Of a DNA stretch of 34,630 nucleotides, positions 25,000 through 32,188 are shown in pieces; the stretch's first letter is position 1, and every line of letters begins with the position of its first letter. The position numbers were made by a program, and so were the translations under genes. This DNA is from an uncultured Paraprevotella sp. (GTDB taxonomy: Bacteria > Bacteroidota > Bacteroidia > Bacteroidales > Bacteroidaceae), in contig CAMWUI010000031.1 of the NCBI GenBank assembly GCA_947177395.1, positions 1 through 34,630 of the forward strand. Direction: 5' to 3'. The notes under the pieces are model-generated. The model had not been told where the DNA came from, did not search any database, and saw nothing but the letters and a program-made list of their open reading frames with translations.

Positions 25000-26349
25000 T
25001 TATAATTGAATGTTTTCGCCCTGATAGAACTTCAAAAGCTGGATATTGAGCAATGTGTTGTACTTGCTTTGCAACCGGTCCTGCTGGGCGTTTATCAACT
25101 GGTCGTGTCCGGTCATCAGTTCTACGATGTTCTTCAGCCCGTTGTCAAACCCTTCGCTCAGCAGTTCGTAACTGTCCTGAGCGCTTTTCAGTTTTACCCC
25201 GGCGGCCACGAACTGTTGTTGGCTGTTGCTGGCATTGAGCCAATATTCCTCGACAGTGCTGTAGAGCTTCTTTCGTTGATCCTGAAGAGCAAGCTCGCTG
25301 TTCAGTTTGGCTAGTTTAGCTTTCTTCATGTTCGTCTTGTTCCGTTTGTTATCAAAAATGGGAACGGACAACGTGATACCGGCGGAGGCGTTCAGGTTTT
25401 GTTTCATCTGTTCGCCTACTGATTCCCGGGAACCGGAATAATGGCTGTCTCCCACGCCTGCCGTCACGGAGATGGTGGGAAGGTAGCCAGCCCGTGCGAT
25501 GCCGACGTTCAGGTCGGCAGCCTGGATATCCAGAAGTCCGCTTTGTATTTCCGGTCGGTGGTTCAGGGCGTTCTGGTATACTTCTGCCATGTCGGGGATA
25601 ACCTGTATGGCCGTTTCGTCTCCTGTTTCCGGAGATTGGATGTCAAACGGGCGTCCGTCGGTGATTTCAAGCAATTCTTTCAGTTGGCGGATATAATTGG
25701 AAATCTGTGTCTGTGTGGCTACGCAGTCATATTGTGCGCCGGCGTTTTGTGCTTTCAGTTGTGACAGGTCTGCTTTTGAAATCAGCCCTTGTTCATATTG
25801 CACCTGTCCGCGCTCATACTGTTTTTCGGCAGTCTTGAGCATGGCCTGGTTTACGTTCAGGGCATCCTTTGAATACAGGATTTGTACATACAGACGGGCA
25901 ATTTGTTCCTGGATGCTGTTGGCTGTCTGCCGGACAGTCAGGCCGGAGATACTGTTCTGTATTTTCTGCACCCGGATTGTTTTGCGGTTGGCGCCGCCGT
26001 CCCATACATTCCATGAGGCATTGAGACCGTAGCTTCCGTTTCCTGTCAGTTTGTTGGACGAATTGTTGGCGATGCCGTTCGTTACGATGCTGCTGGCCGT
26101 TTCCTGTAACGGTCTGTAGCTCAAACTTTGCGAGGTACTGAACGACAGGTTGGGAAACAAGTTCGCCCGCTTCTGTTCCAGATCGGCTTCGCCCTGCTGT
26201 TCCGCGATTTTGTTTTGTTTTAGACTGATGTTGTGCTGCAGTGCATAATCTATACAATCTTGTAGGGACCACTGCGCTTTTTCCTGTGCTGCCGCCGGAA
26301 GGGTCGGAAGCATCAGCAGGATGCCGGTCAGATAACTCTTGTATTTCAT
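25000..26349 (-). CDS. TolC-family outer membrane efflux channel
   Basis: Predicted 449 residues. A signal peptide (YKSYLTGILLMLPTLPAAA) precedes two repeated OEP domains with long helices (for example DLEQKRANLFPNLSF and ADLSQLKAQNAGAQYD in the first half; DLNVGIARAGYLPTISV and KLNSELALQDQRKKLY in the second). It forms the trimeric outer membrane channel of the tripartite pump. It is the first gene of the operon tolC-like, adaptor, ATPase, permease, kinase, regulator. Confidence 0.93.
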   Translation of the reverse strand: MKYKSYLTGILLMLPTLPAAAQEKAQWSLQDCIDYALQHNISLKQNKIAEQQGEADLEQKRANLFPNLSFSTSQSLSYRPLQETASSIVTNGIANNSSNKLTGNGSYGLNASWNVWDGGANRKTIRVQKIQNSISGLTVRQTANSIQEQIARLYVQILYSKDALNVNQAMLKTAEKQYERGQVQYEQGLISKADLSQLKAQNAGAQYDCVATQTQISNYIRQLKELLEITDGRPFDIQSPETGDETAIQVIPDMAEVYQNALNHRPEIQSGLLDIQAADLNVGIARAGYLPTISVTAGVGDSHYSGSRESVGEQMKQNLNASAGITLSVPIFDNKRNKTNMKKAKLAKLNSELALQDQRKKLYSTVEEYWLNASNSQQQFVAAGVKLKSAQDSYELLSEGFDNGLKNIVELMTGHDQLINAQQDRLQSKYNTLLNIQLLKFYQGENIQL

Positions 26350-26371
26350 GCTGTTTGGGTTTTATGTAATG

Positions 26372-26379
26372 CAAAAGTA
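26372..26379 (-). promoter_or_regulatory. -7 promoter box for the efflux / two-component operon
   Basis: Minus strand TACTTTTG (TAnnTTTG), 22 bases before the tolC-like ATG. A TTTC lies 19 bases further upstream as a near-consensus -33 element. Confidence 0.55.
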
Positions 26380-26491
26380 TGAATATTATGTGCCAAATGA
26401 AAATGAAATGTACCGTCTGCCGCTTTTTTTCGACAGAATCAGGAGATTTATCTATGATTGGTATTTTGTCTGTAGCTGTTCAGGGCCGTTT

Positions 26492-27214
26492 TCAATTGTC
26501 GATAACCAGTGTGTACGATTGCATGGTGCGTAGGTCTATAGTCCACAAGCGGCCACACAGTGGTTCACCGTATCCGCAAATCAGTTTCATTACTTCATGA
26601 GCCTGTACACAGCCCACTACGGCGGGGGTCATTCCTACGACACCTTTGTGGGGAGGAGGCATGTGCAGGGTGGCTTCTTCGTCCGTATATAAATCGCGAT
26701 AGGTGCGGGGCTGCTCACCGCAGCAGAAAACGGATACTTGTCCGCAAAAGCCCTGGATAGCTCCGTACACGTAGGGCTTGTTCAAGGCGGCACATGTGTC
26801 ACTCAACAGGAAGCGGGTGGAAAAGTTGTCGCATGCGTCCACTATGATGTCGTATTCCGTAATGATGGAGGCGGCGTTTTCCTTGGTCAGCCGGCAGGAA
26901 TATGTGCGGAACTGCACTTCACTGTTCAATGACCGGAGGCGTTCGGCTGCTTGCTCCGTCTTCTTTCTACCCACTTCCGCTTCGGTGTACAACACCTGGC
27001 GGTGAAGGTTGTTCAAGCTCACCGTATCGTCGTCTATCAGCCCCAAAATACCCACTCCCGCACCGGTGAGATACAGGGCGATGGGAGATCCGAGTCCGCC
27101 CGTGCCAACAATCAGCACTCGGGCTTTCTGTAGCTTCTTCTGCCCTTCCGTTCCTATTTCCGGAAGCATTGTCTGACGCTCGTAGCGAAGGAAATCAGTC
27201 GTTTCGTTGTTCAT
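26492..27214 (-). CDS. thiF: ThiF/MoeB/HesA-family sulfur-carrier adenylyltransferase
   Basis: Predicted 240-residue E1-like enzyme that adenylates the C-terminal Gly-Gly of ThiS. The ATP-binding motif VGTGGLGSP is near residue 36, followed by DDDTVSLNNLHRQVLY and DIIVDACDNFSTR. The two CxxC zinc pairs of E. coli ThiF/MoeB are absent: the equivalent of CYRC reads TYRD, and the second region lacks cysteines. The ATG at 27214 was chosen because a longer ORF overlaps thiH. It is the last gene of the thiS-thiG-thiH-thiF operon, which supports thiF over moeB. Confidence 0.9.
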   Translation of the reverse strand: MNNETTDFLRYERQTMLPEIGTEGQKKLQKARVLIVGTGGLGSPIALYLTGAGVGILGLIDDDTVSLNNLHRQVLYTEAEVGRKKTEQAAERLRSLNSEVQFRTYSCRLTKENAASIITEYDIIVDACDNFSTRFLLSDTCAALNKPYVYGAIQGFCGQVSVFCCGEQPRTYRDLYTDEEATLHMPPPHKGVVGMTPAVVGCVQAHEVMKLICGYGEPLCGRLWTIDLRTMQSYTLVIDN

Positions 27215-27224
27215 ACCTGCCGGT

Positions 27225-28355
27225 TTATAGATTATGGATGAGGTCGAAACTTGCGTCCCAGTCTTTCCACACCGGTTCGCGGCCGAGCCGGCGCAGGGAC
27301 TGTTCCACTTCCCGGGCAGTCCGTTCGTCGCTGACATGGAATTGTTCCAGTGCCTGAGGGTATGTATAATAGCCTCCGGGTTCCGTTTTGCTCTCCGCGC
27401 TCATGGTTGTTACACCCAATGTCGCCATGTGGTCGCGGATGGAGGCCGGTTCGCGTGTAGAGTAGGATATGTCCACGTTGTGGTCGAAAATACGCATGGC
27501 GAATGTCACCTGTGCCAGTTCACGGTCGCTCATGACGGCGTTTGGTTGGAAACCGCCGTTCTCCGACGGGCGCATGCGGGGAAAGTTCACGCTGTATTTC
27601 GTGCGCCAGTATCGTTTTTGCAGGTAGCGCAGGTGATAGGCCATCATTGTGATGTCTGTTCGCCATTCCTTTTCCAGACCGATGAGCACCCCCATGCCGA
27701 TGGAATGCACACCGGCTTGTCCCATGCGGTCGAAACCGTTCAGACGCCACTCGAATTTCGACTTCATCCCCCGCGGGTGATATATATTGTAATGGGCTTT
27801 GTGATAAGTTTCCTGGAAACAGATGACACCGTTCATCCCGTGTCGTGCCAGTTCCGCGTATTCCTCCGTCTTGAGCGGCATCACCTCGATCTTCAGGTTA
27901 CTGAAATAGGGCTTCGCCAGATCCAGTGCGCGTGACAGGTAGGGGACACCGGCCTGTGCCGGATTCTCTCCGGTCACAATCAGCAGGTTTTCAAACGGGG
28001 CGAGCCGCTTGATGGCCTTGTATTCGTTGACGATTTCTTCTTCTGTCAGTATCGTGCGCGGCATGGGATTGCTGATATGGAACCCGCAGTAGACGCACGA
28101 GTTTGTACATGAGTTTGTTATATACAGGGGGATGAACATGGATATGGTCTTGCCGAATCTTTCTTCGGTGTATTTGCGGCTCAGGCGGGCCATCGTCTCT
28201 AAATAAGGACGGGCGGCGGGCGATATCAGGGCCATGAAATCATCTACCGTACAATGTTCTTTCGATAGGGCGCGCCGCACGTCAGCCTCTGTTTTTGACT
28301 GGATGTGTTCGGTGGTCTCCTCCCATGAGATTTTTTCTAATTCGTCCGAGAACAT
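27225..28355 (-). CDS. thiH: 2-iminoacetate synthase (tyrosine lyase), radical SAM
   Basis: Predicted 376-residue radical SAM enzyme that cleaves tyrosine to dehydroglycine (2-iminoacetate) for the thiazole ring. The cluster motif C83-x-x-x-C87-x-x-C90 (SCTNSCVYCGF) is intact. The LIVTGENPAQAGVPYL and CFQETYHKAHYNIYHP segments are characteristic of ThiH. Length matches the family. It starts 30 bases after thiG. Confidence 0.96.
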   Translation of the reverse strand: MFSDELEKISWEETTEHIQSKTEADVRRALSKEHCTVDDFMALISPAARPYLETMARLSRKYTEERFGKTISMFIPLYITNSCTNSCVYCGFHISNPMPRTILTEEEIVNEYKAIKRLAPFENLLIVTGENPAQAGVPYLSRALDLAKPYFSNLKIEVMPLKTEEYAELARHGMNGVICFQETYHKAHYNIYHPRGMKSKFEWRLNGFDRMGQAGVHSIGMGVLIGLEKEWRTDITMMAYHLRYLQKRYWRTKYSVNFPRMRPSENGGFQPNAVMSDRELAQVTFAMRIFDHNVDISYSTREPASIRDHMATLGVTTMSAESKTEPGGYYTYPQALEQFHVSDERTAREVEQSLRRLGREPVWKDWDASFDLIHNL

Positions 28356-28385
28356 AATGTTTTGTTTTTTAGGTGTAGCCTTTTG

Positions 28386-29162
28386 TCAGTCTTCGAGGAA
28401 GGCGGTCAGGGGAGAGCTTGCTTCGGCCACAAAACTGTCGGCTTGCGTGCCCAATCCGGCCTCGTAAGCCATGCGGCCTGCTTCAACGGCTTGTCTGAAA
28501 GCTATCGCCATTGTTTCCGGATTTCCGGCTACGGCAATGGCCGTGTTCACGAGGCAGGCCGATGCGCCCATTTCCATCGCTTCCGCCGCATGGCTCGGTG
28601 CACCGATGCCGGCATCCACGATTACCGGCACATTGGCCTGTTCGATGATGATGCGCAGGAAGTCACGCGTCTGCAGTCCCTTGTTCGTGCCGATTGGCGC
28701 TCCCAAAGGCATGACCGTGGCTGCTCCGGCTTCTTCCAGATGTTTGCACAGCGTTGGGTCCGCCTGGCAGTAGGGCAGTACCACGAATCCCAGTTTTACC
28801 AATTGTTCCGTTGCTTTCAGTGTTTCCACGGAGTCGGGTAGCAGATAGCGCGGATCGGGATGGATTTCCAGTTTCAGCCAATTGGTGCCGAACGCTTCAC
28901 GGGCCATCTGCGCTGCGAATACGGCTTCCTCCGCGTTGCGTACTCCCGATGTGTTGGGCAACAGCTGAATGCCCGGACGGGCGATGTGTCGCAGCATGTC
29001 ATCTTCCCGGTCGTCCAGTTCGATGCGTTTCATGGCCAGTGTCACCATTTCGGTACCGGATGCAGTAATGGCTTTTGTCATCAGGTCGTTGGAACTGAAT
29101 TTTCCGGTTCCTAAAAACAGGCGGGAATGAAACTCGCGTCCCGCAATCACCAGTGTTTCCAT
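28386..29162 (-). CDS. thiG: Thiazole synthase
   Basis: Predicted 258-residue TIM-barrel enzyme that joins 1-deoxyxylulose 5-phosphate, the iminoacetate from ThiH and sulfur from ThiS thiocarboxylate to form thiazole phosphate. The Schiff-base lysine is K97 in WLKLEIHPD. The [10 protein letters not shown] and [21 protein letters not shown] phosphate-binding loops are intact. It follows thiS by 60 bases. Confidence 0.96.
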   Translation of the reverse strand: METLVIAGREFHSRLFLGTGKFSSNDLMTKAITASGTEMVTLAMKRIELDDREDDMLRHIARPGIQLLPNTSGVRNAEEAVFAAQMAREAFGTNWLKLEIHPDPRYLLPDSVETLKATEQLVKLGFVVLPYCQADPTLCKHLEEAGAATVMPLGAPIGTNKGLQTRDFLRIIIEQANVPVIVDAGIGAPSHAAEAMEMGASACLVNTAIAVAGNPETMAIAFRQAVEAGRMAYEAGLGTQADSFVAEASSPLTAFLED

Positions 29163-29222
29163 ATTTCGTATATATAATAATATAATGTACAGAAAAAAAT
29201 GTTTTCAATCCCAGTCCATGGG

Positions 29223-29420
29223 TTATCCGCCGCAAGCTGCCCGGATGATGACGATGTTCATGCCTTCGGTCAACGCATAACCGTCCCATTGCATACGGGG
29301 CACCATACGGTTATTCACGGCCACCGCCACTCCGACGGGCGGCAAGGCGAGTTCTTCAATCAGTCGGGCTATTGTTCCGGCTTCGGTCTCTTTTTCCTTG
29401 TTGTTTACCGATACTTTCAT
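29223..29420 (-). CDS. thiS: ThiS sulfur carrier protein
   Basis: Predicted 65-residue ubiquitin-fold sulfur carrier. It begins MKVSVNNKEKE, contains VGVAVAVNNRMVPR, and ends in the required Gly-Gly (ACGG), which is adenylated by ThiF and converted to the thiocarboxylate. The ATG at 29420 was chosen because the longer in-frame ORF runs back through the riboswitch. It is the first gene of the operon. Confidence 0.95.
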   Translation of the reverse strand: MKVSVNNKEKETEAGTIARLIEELALPPVGVAVAVNNRMVPRMQWDGYALTEGMNIVIIRAACGG

Positions 29421-29501
29421 ATAAGTTGTATTTTGAGGTTCTTGAATATATGGTAAAGGACAAAGAAGCACCGGAAGCGGCAACACAGAAGAGAATCGTA
29501 A

Positions 29502-29582
29502 TCCAATTCCTACGGCAGTATGGACTGCATCAGGTTCCAAGGGTATAATCTCAGCCCCGCCCGGGGGCACCCCTTTGTCTTA
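29502..29582 (-). promoter_or_regulatory. TPP riboswitch (THI element) controlling thiSGHF
   Basis: On the minus strand the leader contains GGGGTGCC, then GGGCTGAGATTATACCC, then GAACCTGATGCAG and TGCCGTAGGAA, in the order and spacing of the conserved thiamine diphosphate aptamer. It lies about 80 bases upstream of the thiS ATG. Binding of TPP is expected to reduce expression of the thiazole genes. The conserved P1 region is weak and is rivalled by another pairing (see findings). Confidence 0.93.
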
Positions 29583-29590
29583 CACATGGA

Positions 29591-29598
29591 CAAAGGTA
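29591..29598 (-). promoter_or_regulatory. -7 promoter box for the thi operon
   Basis: Minus strand TACCTTTG (TAnnTTTG), just upstream of the aptamer, so the transcript would begin near 29585 and include the whole riboswitch. Confidence 0.55.
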
Positions 29599-29643
29599 AA
29601 GAAAAAAAGGCAAACGACGGCGTTTTTTTTCGTTATTTATTGG

Positions 29644-29651
29644 TACTTTTG
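29644..29651 (+). promoter_or_regulatory. -7 promoter box for ribE
   Basis: TACTTTTG (TAnnTTTG) lies 27 bases before the ribE ATG and is divergent from the thi promoter. Confidence 0.5.
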
Positions 29652-29678
29652 TTTCGTAAACGATTAAACTTACAGCTT

Positions 29679-30287
29679 ATGTTCTCAGGAATAGTGGAAG
29701 AAACGGCCCGTGTGGTTGCCGTGGAGAGAGAATTGGACAATATGCACTTTACGCTGCAATGTTCTTTTGCAGAGGAGTTGAAAATAGACCAGAGCGTGGC
29801 TCATAACGGTGTTTGTCTCACGGTGGTGCGGCTGGAAGGAGACACCTATACGGTGACGGCCATGCGTGAGACGCTGGAGCGTTCCAATCTGGGACTGCTA
29901 CAGGTGGGGGATGAGGTGAACGTGGAGCGTTCGATGATGATGAACGGCCGGTTGGACGGGCATATTGTTCAGGGGCATGTGGATCAGACTGCCCGTTGCG
30001 TGGCGGTGGAAGATGCCGAGGGAAGTTATGTATACACGTTCCGTTACGATTTTGACCGGGAAATGGCGCGGCGCGGCTACCTGACAGTGGATAAGGGATC
30101 GGTGACAGTGAATGGCGTGAGCCTTACGGTGTGCAATCCTACGGAAGACACGTTTCAGGTGTGTATCATTCCCTATACCTATGAGCATACCAACTTCCAT
30201 ACTTTCACCGTGGGCAGCATCGTGAACCTGGAATTTGATATCATCGGTAAGTATATGGCCCGTATGATGGGATTGACGACTGCGTAA
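29679..30287 (+). CDS. ribE: Riboflavin synthase, alpha subunit
   Basis: Predicted 202 residues that dismutate two 6,7-dimethyl-8-ribityllumazine molecules to riboflavin. Two lumazine-binding repeats are visible: the first starts MFSGIVEETA, the second follows near residue 98 (FSGIVEE-like region IVQGHVDQTARC). The conserved NGVCLTV and NGVSLTV motifs mark the two halves. The ATG at 29679 gives the family start; the longer ORF would run antisense through the thi riboswitch. No FMN riboswitch is seen. It converges with yihY, 5 bases apart. Confidence 0.95.
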   Translation: MFSGIVEETARVVAVERELDNMHFTLQCSFAEELKIDQSVAHNGVCLTVVRLEGDTYTVTAMRETLERSNLGLLQVGDEVNVERSMMMNGRLDGHIVQGHVDQTARCVAVEDAEGSYVYTFRYDFDREMARRGYLTVDKGSVTVNGVSLTVCNPTEDTFQVCIIPYTYEHTNFHTFTVGSIVNLEFDIIGKYMARMMGLTTA

Positions 30288-30292
30288 ATGAG

Positions 30293-31606
30293 TCAGAGGT
30301 CTTTTAGCAACACCTTGTCCATGCCTTCCAGATAACGGGAGCGCAGTTCTTTCAGTTGTTCCCATTTTTCGGAAAACTCGTACAACTGGAGGTTGAGATG
30401 TTCGCTTCCGTGCGTGTCGATGCGCTCCAGCAAGTAGTTTACGGTCATACGGTTGATGTCCTCCGCGGGCAGATAGACGGTGGGACGGTTTTGTTCTTCA
30501 TTTATCTCGATAACCAGTTTCAGGGAGATTAGTTCATACAGCAGGTTGTTTACGAGGCGAATGGGGATATTGTTTTCCATGGCCAGCCCTTGGGCCGTAT
30601 AACCGGTCATGCCTTTTTCAAACCGTTTGCAGATGTTGGACAGAAGCAGCATGATGACGAAGTCGTGGTAGCGGCGACTCAGGTTGCTGATATCCTTTAC
30701 ATAGCTGTAGTTGTCTAAGTTCTGGTTGGCATAGCTCAGCTCGGCCCCGTAGAGGCAGATGAACCACGAGAGCTGGACCCACAGCATGAACATCGGGATT
30801 GCTGCGAACGAGCCGTAGATGGCGTTGTAGCTCGACACCCATATTTGGGAATGGATGAAGAAATACTGCAACAACTGGAATGTGCATCCGGCGACAAGCC
30901 CCGGTACGACGGCATGGCGGAAACGCACTTGTGTGTTGGGCATGTATATATAGAGTCCGGTGAAAGCCAGCCCGCTCAGGAGGTAGGGGGCGAGGCCTAT
31001 GAAAGCCTTGAGCGTGGAGTCCAGCACTAAGAAGTCCGGCAGGCTCTTGGCCAGTGTCGCCATGAAAATAGACAATCCGCTCGACACTACGATCAGGATG
31101 GGCAGAAGCAGGAACACACTGATATAGTCGGTTATGCGCCGGTGGATGTTGCGAGGTTTCTTGACGCCCCAGATGGTGTTGAATGTATATTCGATGTTGG
31201 TGGTGAGTTGGATAAGGGTATAGAGCAGCAACACCAGCCCCACACCCAGAAAAATCCCGTTCTGTGTCTGTGCCAGATACGACTCGATGAATTCCAGTAT
31301 TGTGTTCGCGAATTCCGGACTCACGGTGATGTTGTCGCGTATCTGTTCCTCGATGAGTGGGCCGTAACCGAATCCCCGTCCGATGGCAAACACGATGGCC
31401 AGAATCGGAACGGTGGCCAGGATTGTGGAGTAGGTGAGGGCCGAGGCATGGCTTGGGATGTTGTTGTCGATAAAAGTTTCCGTGGCCAGAAACAGTTTTT
31501 TCAGCAACCGGAAGGCGATCCGTTTCACATACGGCAGCCGGTTGTCTTCCACTCGCCAGATGCCGCGGGTAAAAAAGTTTTTTATGCCGCTCGTCGTTAT
31601 CTTCAT
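30293..31606 (-). CDS. YihY/virulence factor BrkB family membrane protein
   Basis: Predicted 437 residues. About six membrane helices span residues 60-290 with family landmarks: SHASALTYSTILATVPILA, ILEFIESYLAQTQNG, NTIWGVKKPRN and the PMFMLWVQLSWFICLYGAEL helix. A C-terminal cytoplasmic region of about 130 residues follows, with a winged-helix-like pattern (NLLYELISLKLVIEINEEQNRPTVYLPAEDI region). Older literature called such proteins RNase BN, an assignment since withdrawn. Function unknown. It lies 30 or so bases after the 3' end of the RNase P RNA, with no promoter of its own that I can see. Confidence 0.9.
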   Translation of the reverse strand: MKITTSGIKNFFTRGIWRVEDNRLPYVKRIAFRLLKKLFLATETFIDNNIPSHASALTYSTILATVPILAIVFAIGRGFGYGPLIEEQIRDNITVSPEFANTILEFIESYLAQTQNGIFLGVGLVLLLYTLIQLTTNIEYTFNTIWGVKKPRNIHRRITDYISVFLLLPILIVVSSGLSIFMATLAKSLPDFLVLDSTLKAFIGLAPYLLSGLAFTGLYIYMPNTQVRFRHAVVPGLVAGCTFQLLQYFFIHSQIWVSSYNAIYGSFAAIPMFMLWVQLSWFICLYGAELSYANQNLDNYSYVKDISNLSRRYHDFVIMLLLSNICKRFEKGMTGYTAQGLAMENNIPIRLVNNLLYELISLKLVIEINEEQNRPTVYLPAEDINRMTVNYLLERIDTHGSEHLNLQLYEFSEKWEQLKELRSRYLEGMDKVLLKDL

Positions 31607-31637
31607 GTCAAGGGGTGTTTAAAGTAAGAAAAAAGAA

Positions 31638-32008
31638 AAACAGTCGGCCTGTAAGCCGGGTTCTGTGCTTCCCGGGAAGGGAAGTGCCTGTCATTTATCT
31701 ACACCGTGCGTCACCGCACGGCTCTATCGTTCTACCCTCCGGCTCGGACGGGCCGCCCTTCGTAATGCGCCGGTATACGCGAACTTTCAATCTCCGGAAT
31801 GCACGGCACGGACGTCACCGCCCGCCCGGTGAGCTCTTGCCTCACCTTCTCACCCTTACCTCCGTTTTTCGGGAGGCGGTTATTTTCTTCTGCATGGTCT
31901 AACCCTCGCGGACTACTTCCCGTTAAGAAGCGGAGTGCCCTGAATTGCCCGGACTTTCCTCCCGCACTCCGGACGGAGTGCCGGCGACAGGCCGTCCGAC
32001 TGCTTTTC
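31638..32008 (-). ncRNA. rnpB: RNase P RNA, bacterial class A
   Basis: About 370 bases on the minus strand encode the catalytic RNA that matures tRNA 5' ends. The conserved core elements are in order: GGAGGAAAGTCCGGGC near the 5' end, GTTAGACCATGCAG, AGAACGATAGAGCC and AGATAAATGACAG in the middle and 3' half, and ACAGAACCCGGCTTACAGG near the 3' end. CAGTCGG at the 5' end pairs with CCGACTG at the 3' end to form P1. ORFs over this region are spurious. The ends are estimated from P1 and the promoter. Confidence 0.95.
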
Positions 32009-32013
32009 CTTTG

Positions 32014-32021
32014 CAAAGATA
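32014..32021 (-). promoter_or_regulatory. -7 promoter box for rnpB
   Basis: Minus strand TATCTTTG (TAnnTTTG), about 6 bases before the predicted RNA 5' end. Confidence 0.6.
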
Positions 32022-32107
32022 CATATATAAATCGACAATCAGCCATCGGGGATTGACATTTTGTTTTCAGCGGGAGGGCGGAAGGGGAATATTATGGGCT
32101 TTAAAAA

Positions 32108-32158
32108 AGCCGTGCGTCCTGTTTCCTATACGTGACAAGGCAAACATTACGCACGGCT
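32108..32158 (-). terminator. Terminator hairpin downstream of htrA
   Basis: AGCCGTGCGT (32108-32117) and ACGCACGGCT (32149-32158) pair perfectly over 10 bases with a 31-base loop. On the minus strand the stem is followed by TTTTTT, and the plus strand also has a short T-poor flank, so the main direction is minus. It lies 30 bases beyond the htrA stop. Confidence 0.75.
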
Positions 32159-32188
32159 CTTAAAAAATGTCGGTCTATGTTTTATGTC

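Noticed and set aside
31732..32056. ORFs on both strands at 31.7-32.05 kb
   Set aside because: They lie over the RNase P RNA, whose conserved elements explain the sequence fully.
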